Below, in pieces: positions 16,842 through 24,883 of a stretch of DNA of 37,144 nt. Source of the stretch: Flavobacterium sp. HSC-32F16 (lineage in GTDB: Bacteria; Bacteroidota; Bacteroidia; Flavobacteriales; Flavobacteriaceae); the NCBI RefSeq assembly GCF_024171645.1, contig NZ_JALKAC010000014.1, positions 1-37,144 on the forward strand, given 5' to 3'. The notes beneath the pieces were generated by a model that was not told the DNA's origin, did no database searches, and saw nothing but the letters and a program-made list of their open reading frames with translations. Positions within the stretch are counted from its first letter, which is position 1, and each line of letters begins with the position of its first letter. A program made the translations under genes and the position numbers.

Positions 16842-17039
16842 AATAATTGTCTTTTTAGGTTATAAATTTAAAAGGTTATAAAGTGGAATAATAAAAATAC
16901 AAATTTTAAAATAATGGCGCCCTTGTAAGATTATTTTTCTTTTGAGTGCAAGACAATTCTTGTGCCAAACTTTTTAGTTTTGAAAAGTTGTGCTGCTTTT
17001 TTTTGAGTTGAAAAAAACTTAATTAGTAAAGATGAATTT

Positions 17040-17591
17040 TTAATTTTTGTAAAGACTGAAGTTTATAACGATATCATCTTTTACTTTTATCAAACCGGCC
17101 ATTTTTACGGGCGGTTCTAGTTCAATGTCAGAAAACTTTAAACTAAGTGTTCCCTGAATTTTATCATCAGTATTGTATAAAATAAAATCTTTGTATTTTA
17201 AAGTTTTATCGGTGATGTAAAAGTTTAATCGGCATTTGTAATTTTTCCCGTTTGGTTTAATATCTGTAATCGAAACCGTGCTGTTTGGAAATTGTTTCAC
17301 TTTTACAGTTCCCTGTAAATCTTTGGTCATTATTTTATTGCCGCAATCAAAGTTTGTCATTTTGATTTCAGTATTAAAAATGTTTTTTTTAACTGAATTT
17401 ACATAAACCGTATCTTTTATGGGAAAGGTGTTAGAGCAATTATATTTGCCAACAGTTGATACTCCGGTAATTTCTATCTTTATTTTGTTTATTACCACGG
17501 CTGTATCTTCTGTAAAAAAAGTGGGTTTAGCACTTCCTGTTAAAAAGAACATTGCTAAACCCATTATTAATATTTGAAATCTCGTTTTCAT
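17040..17591 (-). CDS. Divergent YceI-like secreted protein
   Basis: A 183-residue exported protein, using the ATG at 17591, which lies 10 bases after the porin stop; an upstream in-frame start at 17612 would overlap the porin gene. The signal peptide ends around the AMFFLTGSA stretch. The C-terminal half is like YceI (KFSDIELEPPVKMAGLIKVKDDIVINFSL aligns with the end of the two YceI neighbours), but the first half differs and holds three cysteines (in KYNCSN, NFDCGN and NYKCRL) that the neighbours lack. It is the last gene of the YceI-porin operon. A lipocalin-like lipid-binding fold is inferred. Confidence 0.72.
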   Translation of the reverse strand: MKTRFQILIMGLAMFFLTGSAKPTFFTEDTAVVINKIKIEITGVSTVGKYNCSNTFPIKDTVYVNSVKKNIFNTEIKMTNFDCGNKIMTKDLQGTVKVKQFPNSTVSITDIKPNGKNYKCRLNFYITDKTLKYKDFILYNTDDKIQGTLSLKFSDIELEPPVKMAGLIKVKDDIVINFSLYKN

Positions 17592-17601
17592 TTTTTTTAT
17601 A

Positions 17602-19053
17602 TTAGAACGCAATTGTTGCTTCGAATACTAAACCTTCAAATTTACCGCCATAAAAGTTGTTTGGATTTCCAGTAGCAGGATCTCCTACAAATTGTGAATA
17701 ATCTTTATATTTTTGATTAACGTAGTTTAATTTAGCTAAAATGTTTTTAGTCATAAACCAGCCAGCGCTTGCTTCAAATTTATCTACGGTAACCTTTTTA
17801 GCATCGGCATTAGATAATTTTCCAGATACTGTATTGTATTTTCCTCCGATATAGAATTGTTCAGTTCCTCCAAATCTGTAAATAAGTTCTGAAGCATATT
17901 GATTAGCAGTACGTTTGTCATCAGTACCAGCTTTATCTCCTCCTGAAGCTAATTCGATTGTTCCGAAGAATTCAAGTCCTTTGTATTTTACAAAAGGGTT
18001 AATCATGTATGTAGTAGCCCAATTTTTGAAATTAGGATTGAACGTAGCCTCTGGAGTAGATGTTTTACTGAAACTAGTAGCAACATCAGTAGTATTTGTA
18101 GAAATAACAGTACCATCAGCATCGGTTTTGGTAATGGTATTTTTGTAAGCGTTATTATTCAGTATACCCCAATAACCAAATCCAGATCTATTAGCAGAAT
18201 ATATATTTGCATTACCAAGATTTGCATTATGGTAATAAGAGCCAGTTACTCTTACTCTTAAATCTTCATTAAGCTGTTTATCATAACCCAATTTAGCTAA
18301 GATTGAAGGACTATGTGTTGTGTTTGTGTTTGGACCAGTAGTATAAAAAACTTGTTCATTACTTTGGTTTAAATTACCATTTGTAATACCTAACATGCTT
18401 ACCAGACCACTTCTGTTATAGTAAACCTCCATACCCATTTCTGTAGTGAAAGAATACATAATGTTGTTTCCAACAAATGCATTTCTAATTGTATTACCAT
18501 TATCAGAACCTCTGAAATGAGCATCACCAAAATTGTTCTCCATTTGTCCAATTTTAATTGTCGCATATTTCATTACATCAGCCAAGAAGTCTTTTTTGAT
18601 GAAGTCTAACTTGTCAATTTGTAAGTACCCGCCTTTTACATAAGAATCATTGTGGTGTCTTGAAGCTAAATAAACGTCTAGATTTACTCTTACTCCGTCA
18701 AACAATTGAGCACCAATATACATATCAGCTCCAGGAAGAGTAAAATTGTTTTCAGTATTCATTAAACGATATCCGGTAATTGTTCTAACAGTAGTTCCGG
18801 CAGCTGTATTAGTTGTAGTGGTAGAACCAGCAGGTTGATTGTTGAATGAATTTGTTGCTTGGAAATCCATGTTAAAAGCACCGCCAAGGTCAATACTAAG
18901 GCCTTTAAATTCTCTATCGTCTTTTTGTACGTCGAAAACGTTGATACCGTCTTTTCCTCTAGAGATTTGGTTTTGCATATTTCCAAAACTAACTTGTGCA
19001 TTAACAGCAAATGTGCTGATAAGGGTAATAAATAGGATATAAATCTTCTTCAT
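17602..19053 (-). CDS. Outer-membrane beta-barrel protein, porin-like
   Basis: A 483-residue protein with signal peptide (MKKIYILFITLISTFAVNAQ) and a long stretch of alternating polar and aromatic residues ending in ...FEATIAF, the C-terminal phenylalanine typical of outer-membrane barrels. Segments such as IKIGQMENNFGDAHFRGSDNG resemble the inner-loop region of phosphate-selective or DcaP-type porins, but I cannot assign a substrate. It lies between a YceI gene (5-base gap) and a YceI-like gene (10-base gap), all one operon, so the barrel and the two periplasmic lipid-binding-type proteins are expressed together. Confidence 0.8.
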   Translation of the reverse strand: MKKIYILFITLISTFAVNAQVSFGNMQNQISRGKDGINVFDVQKDDREFKGLSIDLGGAFNMDFQATNSFNNQPAGSTTTTNTAAGTTVRTITGYRLMNTENNFTLPGADMYIGAQLFDGVRVNLDVYLASRHHNDSYVKGGYLQIDKLDFIKKDFLADVMKYATIKIGQMENNFGDAHFRGSDNGNTIRNAFVGNNIMYSFTTEMGMEVYYNRSGLVSMLGITNGNLNQSNEQVFYTTGPNTNTTHSPSILAKLGYDKQLNEDLRVRVTGSYYHNANLGNANIYSANRSGFGYWGILNNNAYKNTITKTDADGTVISTNTTDVATSFSKTSTPEATFNPNFKNWATTYMINPFVKYKGLEFFGTIELASGGDKAGTDDKRTANQYASELIYRFGGTEQFYIGGKYNTVSGKLSNADAKKVTVDKFEASAGWFMTKNILAKLNYVNQKYKDYSQFVGDPATGNPNNFYGGKFEGLVFEATIAF

Positions 19054-19058
19054 GGCGG

Positions 19059-19628
19059 TTATAAATTAAAGTTTAAATTAAATTTTATGGTTAAATCTTG
19101 TCCGGTTTTAATGGTTCCAAGCATTGCAGTTGGAGATTTCATTCCAAAATCAGCAAAAGTGATTTTGTTTGACCCCTGAAGATTTAATCCATCTTTTGTA
19201 ACAGTTGTTTTAGCAGTAGTTTTATAGACTTTACTAACTCCGGCAATCGTATAAGTTCCGGTTAGTTCCCAAGTCGTTTCGTTTACTTTTTCGGCAGATT
19301 TTAAAACATATTTAATGTTTTTGTTTTTATCTGTTTTTAAAGTCTCATATGCTACTTTATCCATGCTTTTTTTCTCGCTTTTTACGCTTTCAGCTAAAAG
19401 TGTAATAGACAGAGATTCGATTTCAGTAAGCTTTGAATTGGCTATTGTTAAATTTGCTGTTCCGGTTCCGGAAGCTGATTTCATTTCCCAGTCATGAAGT
19501 GTCGACGTTCCTGCGACAGAGAATGTAGATTTAGCATCTAAAGTGTATGATTTTTGTGCTGAAGCAAATGAAGTAATTCCAAAAAGCGCAATTACAAATG
19601 CAATTAATTTTAGGTTACGGGTTTTCAT
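19059..19628 (-). CDS. YceI family periplasmic protein
   Basis: A 189-residue exported protein with a signal peptide (to about FASAQ) and the YceI domain: YTLDAKSTFSVAGTSTLHDWEMKSASGTG, LTIPLKS-like LLAESVKSEKKSMD, and the closing GMKSPTAMLGTIKTGQDLTIKFNL. YceI proteins have a lipocalin-like barrel that holds an isoprenoid chain (known from the Thermus homologue); a role in quinone or polyprenol handling is inference. I use ATG 19628; an ATG three codons upstream is equally possible. It is the first gene of the YceI-porin-YceI-like operon, with a CRP/FNR-type site in its promoter. Confidence 0.9.
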   Translation of the reverse strand: MKTRNLKLIAFVIALFGITSFASAQKSYTLDAKSTFSVAGTSTLHDWEMKSASGTGTANLTIANSKLTEIESLSITLLAESVKSEKKSMDKVAYETLKTDKNKNIKYVLKSAEKVNETTWELTGTYTIAGVSKVYKTTAKTTVTKDGLNLQGSNKITFADFGMKSPTAMLGTIKTGQDLTIKFNLNFNL

Positions 19629-19712
19629 TTTTGTCATGTTTATATTATAAAAAATAAGTTAATAAGTAGGCCAGATTCTGTTTAGTACTAAGAATGTTGT
19701 TTTAACTTGTAT

Positions 19713-19756
19713 CAAAGATCTGCCTATAATTCAGTGAAATACATGATAAAAGTCAT
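19713..19756 (-). promoter_or_regulatory. YceI-porin operon promoter with CRP/FNR-like site
   Basis: On the minus strand a -7 box GATCTTTG (19720-19713; 5 of 6 consensus bases) is preceded by the near-palindrome ATGATAAAAGTCAT (19743-19756, plus strand). The centre of the site is at about -41 relative to the predicted start near 19709, the place for a class II activator. The gene start follows 80 bases later. Confidence 0.5.
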
Positions 19757-19907
19757 TGTTAAAATTTTATTAAAAAGGTATTTAATAACTACAACGTTTT
19801 CTTTTTAGGGCAAATCGATCAACAATGAAAAAAAGAACATTGATTTTTGTGAAATTGTTGGTTTTTAGACTTCGGTAAAAAATTTAATAATGAAGGTTAT
19901 TTTTTGA

Positions 19908-20471
19908 TTAGCTTAAAGTGATGTTGAAAATCACCGTTAAATCTTTCCCGGCTTTCACAACTCCAAGAGCCGCTTTAGGAGGTGTCATTTCAAAATCGCC
20001 AAAAGTGATTTGGTTTGACCCCTGCAAAATAAAAGCTCCGTTTACAGATGTTATTTTTACCTGAGTTTGATATTCTTTGCTTACACCCGCAATAGTATAA
20101 ACTCCGGTTAGATTCCAGGTTGTGTCATCTACTTTTACAGCAGATTTTAAAACGTATTCAATATTCTTATGAGTTTCGGTATCTAAAGCTTCATAAGCAA
20201 CCTGATCCATGCTTGATTTGTAACTTTTTAAGCTTTCGGCTAATAATTTAATAGTTAAGCTGTTTATGCCTGCTACTTTAGAATCTTTAACTGTTAGGTT
20301 GGCAATACCAGTTCCTTCTGTAGATCTCATCACCCAGTCGTGCACGGTAGAAGTTCCGGCAACTTCAAAAGTTGATTTAGTGTCAACTACAGTATAAGTT
20401 CTTTGTGCGTTTACTTGTAATGATAAGGTTGTGAAAATAATTGTTGCTAGGAATGTTGTAATTGTTTTCAT
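19908..20471 (-). CDS. YceI family periplasmic protein, second copy
   Basis: A 187-residue paralogue of the 19059 gene, with the same layout: signal peptide ending LQVNAQ, then YTVVDTKSTFEVAGTSTVHDWVMRSTEGTG, LLAESLKSYKSSMDQVAYEAL and the closing FEMTPPKAALGVVKAGKDLTVIFN. The two are clearly a tandem duplication, since the upstream regions match too. It is a single-gene unit; a weak hairpin (AATAA 19901-19897 side and 19890-19886) follows it on the minus strand. Role as for the first copy: binding of an isoprenoid-type lipid, inferred. Confidence 0.9.
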   Translation of the reverse strand: MKTITTFLATIIFTTLSLQVNAQRTYTVVDTKSTFEVAGTSTVHDWVMRSTEGTGIANLTVKDSKVAGINSLTIKLLAESLKSYKSSMDQVAYEALDTETHKNIEYVLKSAVKVDDTTWNLTGVYTIAGVSKEYQTQVKITSVNGAFILQGSNQITFGDFEMTPPKAALGVVKAGKDLTVIFNITLS

Positions 20472-20545
20472 TGTGAATAATGTATAGGTTAATTTTAATT
20501 AGGAGAGTTCTTAAAGTGGTTGTGAACTAACCTTATTTCTTGGAT

Positions 20546-20589
20546 CAAATTTATTGCGCACACAGAGGAAATGAAATGATAAAAATCAT
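20546..20589 (-). promoter_or_regulatory. YceI promoter with CRP/FNR-like palindrome
   Basis: On the minus strand TAAATTTG (20553-20546) is a full -7 match. The perfect palindrome ATGAT-AAAA-ATCAT (20576-20589) lies with its centre about 41 bases upstream of the predicted start near 20542. It contains TGATnnnnATCA, the core of the FNR/CRP-superfamily half-sites. The distance from -7 box to palindrome is identical, to the base, to that of the neighbouring YceI-porin promoter. Confidence 0.6.
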
Positions 20590-20887
20590 GGCTAAAGTTT
20601 TATTAAATTCTTATAGTAAAGGATACGATGACAGATTGTAGTACAATTGAAGCCGAAAAGAAGAAAAAATGCTATTCTAACTGTTTGCTTATTTGGTTGT
20701 TATGTTTGTTTTTTGAGGTAAAGTGAGTCTTCATGAAATCAAACTCTTATTTTTCTGAAGAATAAAGAAAAGTTCATTTACAAGCTGTATATCTCAATAT
20801 GATGTTTAAATAGAGGTGTTTTTTTTTCAGATTTTTTGGTTTTAGCCAAGAATGCATCTAAAAATCAAAAAAAATGACAAAAGTGAT
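20590..20887. other. Intergenic region without visible gene
   Basis: About 300 AT-rich bases between the divergent YceI and rlmN promoters. I see no ORF of coding quality, no tRNA-like fold and no strong hairpin. Confidence 0.5.
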
Positions 20888-20895
20888 TAACTTTG
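20888..20895 (+). promoter_or_regulatory. rlmN -7 box, predicting a leaderless mRNA
   Basis: TAACTTTG fits TAnnTTTG and ends only 4 bases before the rlmN ATG. If used, transcription would begin at or within a base of the start codon. No clear -33 element. Confidence 0.45.
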
Positions 20896-20899
20896 CAGC

Positions 20900-21952
20900 A
20901 TGCAAATTGAGAAAAAAGATATAAGAGCCTTATCAAAAGAGCAGCTGCGTGATTTTTTTGTTGCTAATAACGACAAAGCATTTCGCGGCAATCAGGTTTA
21001 TGAATGGTTATGGAGCAAAGGAGCGCATAGTTTTGAGGATATGACGAATGTTGCCAAAACAACACGTTCTATGCTCGAAGAAAATTTTGTTATCAATCAT
21101 ATTAAGGTAGATACCATGCAGCGCAGTAATGACGGAACAGTAAAAAATGCTGTCCGCCTGCACGATGGGTTAGTAGTAGAATCAGTTTTAATTCCTACTG
21201 AAACCAGAACAACAGCTTGTGTTTCGAGTCAGGTTGGCTGTAGTTTAGATTGTAATTTTTGCGCAACAGCAAGATTAAAGCGTATGCGAAATCTGGAGCC
21301 GGGAGAAATCTACGATCAGATTATGGCAATAGATAAAGAAAGCCGTTTGTATCATAATCATCCGCTTTCCAATATTGTTTTTATGGGAATGGGCGAACCT
21401 TTAATGAATTATAATAATGTCATTAAAGCGATAGATATGATTACATCTCCGGAAGGTTTAGGAATGTCGCCAAAACGTATTATGCTTTCAACATCAGGAA
21501 TCCCAAAGATGATTAAGAAAATGGCCGATGACGATGTAAAATTCAAACTCGCAGTTTCCCTTCATTCAGCGATTGATGAAACCCGTGCGAAGATTATGCC
21601 TTTCAGCAAAAACTTTCCTTTGAAAGATTTGCGGGAAGCATTAGAATATTGGTACAGAAAAACCAAAAGTAAAATTTCTTACGAATATGTAGTCTGGAAA
21701 GGAATTAATGACGATAAAGCTTCGATTGATGCCTTGGTGAAATTCTGTAAATATGTGCCGTGTAAAGTAAATTTAATTGAATACAATCCAATTGATGACG
21801 GAGAATTCCAGCAAGCATCCGAAGAATCTATTTTAGCTTATATAAAAGCTTTAGAAAATATTGGAGTGGTAGTAAAAGTTCGACGCAGCCGCGGAAAAGA
21901 TATCGACGCCGCCTGCGGGCAATTAGCCAATAAAGAAGCGGATGCGGTATAG
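20900..21952 (+). CDS. rlmN: Dual-specificity 23S rRNA A2503 / tRNA A37 methyltransferase RlmN
   Basis: A 350-residue radical-SAM enzyme that makes C2-methyladenosine at A2503 of 23S rRNA and A37 of some tRNAs. The [4Fe-4S] motif CxxxCxxC is C114, C118, C121 (CSLDCNFC). The methyl-carrying cysteine is C339 in DAACGQLA, matching Cys355 of E. coli, and the GMGEPLMNY and LSTSG motifs are typical. The start codon is immediately after a -7-like box, so the mRNA may be leaderless. A GTTCC/GGAAC hairpin begins at the stop codon. Confidence 0.97.
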   Translation: MQIEKKDIRALSKEQLRDFFVANNDKAFRGNQVYEWLWSKGAHSFEDMTNVAKTTRSMLEENFVINHIKVDTMQRSNDGTVKNAVRLHDGLVVESVLIPTETRTTACVSSQVGCSLDCNFCATARLKRMRNLEPGEIYDQIMAIDKESRLYHNHPLSNIVFMGMGEPLMNYNNVIKAIDMITSPEGLGMSPKRIMLSTSGIPKMIKKMADDDVKFKLAVSLHSAIDETRAKIMPFSKNFPLKDLREALEYWYRKTKSKISYEYVVWKGINDDKASIDALVKFCKYVPCKVNLIEYNPIDDGEFQQASEESILAYIKALENIGVVVKVRRSRGKDIDAACGQLANKEADAV

Positions 21953-22050
21953 TTCCTCAGGAACAAAATGTAATTAAGCGCATATCCCGGGCAATATTTA
22001 ATCTATGCAAGATACTCTGATAGGAGTTGAATATCGGTAGAAATTGTGAT
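21952..22050. repeat. Hairpin repeat behind rlmN (GTTCC-GGAAC type)
   Basis: Begins with GTTCC-TCA-GGAAC (21952-21964), then about 50 bases later ACTC-TGATAG-GAGT (22015-22028) followed by TGAATATCGGTAGAAA. A second hairpin of the first type, CAGTTCC-AAA-GGAACTG, lies at 25626-25642. I recall such 'ttcctnaggaacaaaatg' and 'taggagt...atcggtagaaa' elements as common intergenic repeats in Flavobacterium; copy number needs a genome search. Confidence 0.45.
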
Positions 22051-22060
22051 ATAAAAATTT

Positions 22061-22107
22061 AAAAAAGCATTAAGAACGAGGGTGAATCTTGTTTTTAATG
22101 CTTTTTT
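22061..22107. terminator. Bidirectional terminator between rlmN and the lipoprotein gene
   Basis: A 13-base stem AAAAAAGCATTAA (22061-22073) / TTAATGCTTTTTT (22095-22107) with A- and T-runs on its two sides. It serves convergent genes: rlmN (plus) and the lipoprotein (minus, stop at 22125). Confidence 0.82.
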
Positions 22108-22124
22108 TCTGGGCAAAAAGGGAA

Positions 22125-22985
22125 TTATTTTTTCAAATCGATTTCTTCTGTTACGCCGTCTTTTGTTACAGAAGCCAGCGTGTCGCAATCTCCATTGCCA
22201 TAATCAATAGTTGCCGAGGCTCCGTTTTTGGTTACAGAAACAACTCCTTTTACAGCAAATGATTTTCGGCATGAAGCTTTAAATTCCAAAGGCGTTGTAA
22301 TCTCTGCCGAATAAGTATCTCCGTTTGGTAAAGTAGTCGTGCCGCTTCCGGTAACTACAAACACATTATCTTCCCAATTAAACCAAGTGTTATAACCTGC
22401 AGTCATTTCTTTTACAAGAGAACCTTTTCTGCTGTACACACTTCCGTCATCAAAAGTAATCGTTAAATCTATTGCTGCGGTAGAAACCGGATGCGCTTCT
22501 GCCAATAAATCAGTTGATTTTACAGTTCGAACAATGCTTTTGCTTCCCTGTAGTTTTTTACCATTATGATAAAAACCTTCAAAAGTATAACTGATGGTTT
22601 GTGTAGAGGCCGAAAAATCATTAGAAAACGAAACAACCATTTTCCCTTTTACCGTATTTCCGTTGTCAAGCGTACAGCCGTCAACGCCAAAATCTACTGT
22701 TTTTGTAAAAGTATTATTCGTTAAAACTGTTGTAATAACAGCACAGCTAGGTAAAAAGTTTTTAATGCTGCCGCCGGGTTTGTTATTAATATTAAGCTGA
22801 GAACTAAATTGATCTTCGGCAATATTGGTAACATCGTCTATTGAAGCATCAATTTTGGCATTTGCAATAATCTCGTCGTTTGTAATTACTTTACTCGTTC
22901 CGTCGTTTGTGTTTTCATCAGAATTACAACTTGTAAATAAAGAGAAAGCGATACAGGTTCCAATTAATAAAAATTTTGTTTTCAT
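22125..22985 (-). CDS. Lipoprotein of unknown function
   Basis: A 286-residue lipoprotein (lipobox FTSC, C20) followed by NSDENTND, which resembles the acidic surface-export signal of this phylum. The mature part is rich in beta-prone Thr/Val/Gly and carries four further cysteines in pairs: PSCAV and DGCTL, then SCRK and GDCDT, which could form two disulfides. I do not recognise a domain, although the LPNGDTYSAEIT and VDFGVDGC-like repeats suggest two similar beta units, each ending with a D/N-G-x-C segment. It is alone between convergent rlmN and the divergent polyprenyl synthase gene. Confidence 0.8.
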   Translation of the reverse strand: MKTKFLLIGTCIAFSLFTSCNSDENTNDGTSKVITNDEIIANAKIDASIDDVTNIAEDQFSSQLNINNKPGGSIKNFLPSCAVITTVLTNNTFTKTVDFGVDGCTLDNGNTVKGKMVVSFSNDFSASTQTISYTFEGFYHNGKKLQGSKSIVRTVKSTDLLAEAHPVSTAAIDLTITFDDGSVYSRKGSLVKEMTAGYNTWFNWEDNVFVVTGSGTTTLPNGDTYSAEITTPLEFKASCRKSFAVKGVVSVTKNGASATIDYGNGDCDTLASVTKDGVTEEIDLKK

Positions 22986-23129
22986 AATAAATAGTTTTTT
23001 TGGTTTTACTTTTAATTAATGAATTCAAATTAGTATTAGATTGAGGTGTTTTTGGATTGTTTTTTAAATTAGTGTTGAAATTGTTGATATACTAACATAA
23101 AATAGACAACGTTTTTTTATTTAAAATAG

Positions 23130-23137
23130 TATATTTG
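23130..23137 (+). promoter_or_regulatory. Predicted -7 box of the polyprenyl synthase gene
   Basis: TATATTTG is a full TAnnTTTG match. It ends 8 bases before the ATG, so the leader would be about 5 bases, too short for a ribosome binding site. Confidence 0.5.
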
Positions 23138-23145
23138 GAATCGAA

Positions 23146-24123
23146 ATGAATATTACTTCACAAATAAAACAGCCCATTATTGCCGAGATGGAACTTTTTG
23201 AAAAAAAGTTTCATGAATCGATGACTTCAAAGGTGGCATTACTGAACAGAATTACGTATTATATTGTAAATAGAAAAGGAAAACAAATGCGTCCGATGTT
23301 TGTATTTCTTACTGCAAAAATGGTTTCTGGCGGTACAGTAAACGAAAGAACCTATCGTGGTGCTTCGGTTATTGAATTAATTCATACTGCAACTTTGGTT
23401 CATGACGATGTGGTAGATGATAGTAATCGCCGTCGCGGATTCTTTTCTATAAACGCACTTTGGAAAAACAAAATAGCTGTATTAGTTGGGGATTATTTAC
23501 TTTCAAAAGGATTACTGCTTTCTATTGATAACGGCGATTTTGATTTACTTCGAATCATTTCTGTAGCCGTTCGCGAAATGAGCGAAGGTGAATTACTTCA
23601 AATTGAAAAAGCCAGAAGACTCGACATTACTGAAGATGTGTATTACGAAATCATCCGAAAAAAGACCGCTACTCTTATTGCTGCTTGCTGTGCACTTGGG
23701 GCAAAATCTGTAATTGAAGATGATGTTCAGGTGGAGAATATGCGAAAATTTGGTGAATTGATCGGAATGGCATTTCAAATTAAAGATGACTTGTTCGATT
23801 ACAGCGAAGAAGCCATTGGTAAACCAACCGGAATCGATATTAAGGAGCAAAAAATGACTCTGCCTTTAATTCATGTTTTAAATACTTGTACTCCGCAGGA
23901 AAAAAAGTGGCTGATAAACTCCATCAAAAACCACAACAAAGACAAAAAACGCGTAAAAGAAGTTATTGCCTTTGTAAAAAACAATAATGGTTTGGCTTAC
24001 GCCGAAAACAAAATGGTGCAGTTCCAGCAGGAAGCACTTTCCCTTTTAGACAATTACCCGGATTCTGAATTCAAAGCGGCGCTTACCTTAATGGTTAACT
24101 ACGTTATTGAGAGAAAAAAATAA
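23146..24123 (+). CDS. ispB: Polyprenyl diphosphate synthase (octaprenyl/heptaprenyl type)
   Basis: A 325-residue trans-prenyltransferase that extends an allylic diphosphate with isopentenyl diphosphate to make the menaquinone side chain. Both aspartate-rich motifs are present: DDVVD at residues 87-91 (first DDxxD), and DDLFD at 214-218 (second). GKQMRPMFVFLTAKM near residue 44 is the conserved diphosphate-binding stretch. Chain length cannot be told. The gene symbol is given by family; it is not preceded by other menaquinone genes in the window. The neighbouring YceI proteins may bind its product, but that is speculation. Confidence 0.9.
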   Translation: MNITSQIKQPIIAEMELFEKKFHESMTSKVALLNRITYYIVNRKGKQMRPMFVFLTAKMVSGGTVNERTYRGASVIELIHTATLVHDDVVDDSNRRRGFFSINALWKNKIAVLVGDYLLSKGLLLSIDNGDFDLLRIISVAVREMSEGELLQIEKARRLDITEDVYYEIIRKKTATLIAACCALGAKSVIEDDVQVENMRKFGELIGMAFQIKDDLFDYSEEAIGKPTGIDIKEQKMTLPLIHVLNTCTPQEKKWLINSIKNHNKDKKRVKEVIAFVKNNNGLAYAENKMVQFQQEALSLLDNYPDSEFKAALTLMVNYVIERKK

Positions 24124-24322
24124 TTTCTTAATTAGATAATCAGAAAATTTCTTAATTATATAATTGGGTTACTTTGTTGTGAATCAGTTGTGTATTTCTG
24201 TGTGTTTGATGTTTAGCATTTTAAAGTTTAATTTTTTTTCACCCTCATGCAACCATTTTAAATCGACAATCGTCTATGCTAATAGAAGTCTGTTTCTAAA
24301 ACCAAAAACCAAAAGCTTATAA

Positions 24323-24883
24323 ATGAAAATTATTCATTTACATCAAGAAGAAACCAAAATCATAAAGCTGGCTGTCGAAAATAATCGTCAGGCGCAGCAG
24401 CAGATTTATAGCAAGTTTTCTTCAAAAATGTTAAGTGTTTGTCGACAATATATAAAAGACATTCAACTGGCAGAAGATGTAATGATTACAGCTTTCATGA
24501 AAGTGTTTACGAATTTGAAAAACTTTGAACATAAAGGAAGCTTTGAAGGCTGGATTCGCCGAATTATGGTTAACGAATGTATTTCGTATTTAAGAGTTCA
24601 GAAAAAAGTAAAATTTACCGAAGATGAATTTTTTGTCGAAGAAAGTTTTAATGAAATCGACAGTCAGTTTACAGTAGAACAAATTCAGTTTTTAATTGAT
24701 GCTCTGCCGGATGGCTATAAAATGGTTTTCAATTTATACGCAATTGAAGGTTATAAACACAATGAAATTGCCAAGATGTTAGGAATTAATGAAGGAACAT
24801 CGAAATCGCAATTATCGCACGCCAGGAAAATGCTGCAAACACAAATTACTATTTTAAAAAAACAAGATAATGGAACCGAATAA
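24323..24883 (+). CDS. ECF-type RNA polymerase sigma factor
   Basis: A 186-residue sigma factor with the two ECF domains: sigma-2 (about residues 24-90; SVCRQYIKDIQLAEDVMITAFMKVF, then FEGWIRRIMVNECISYLR) and sigma-4 (about 120-180, helix-turn-helix YKHNEIAKMLGINEGTSKSQLSHARKML). It overlaps the next gene by 14 bases, which suggests it is translationally coupled to a membrane partner. Such pairs are usually sigma/anti-sigma systems. The target promoters are not known. A 199-base upstream region (24124-24322) carries no evident gene. Confidence 0.93.
   Translation: MKIIHLHQEETKIIKLAVENNRQAQQQIYSKFSSKMLSVCRQYIKDIQLAEDVMITAFMKVFTNLKNFEHKGSFEGWIRRIMVNECISYLRVQKKVKFTEDEFFVEESFNEIDSQFTVEQIQFLIDALPDGYKMVFNLYAIEGYKHNEIAKMLGINEGTSKSQLSHARKMLQTQITILKKQDNGTE

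Noticed and set aside
16537..16881. 114-codon plus-strand ORF over the repeat lipoprotein
   Set aside because: It only mirrors the repetitive Ala/Lys codons of the real minus-strand gene.
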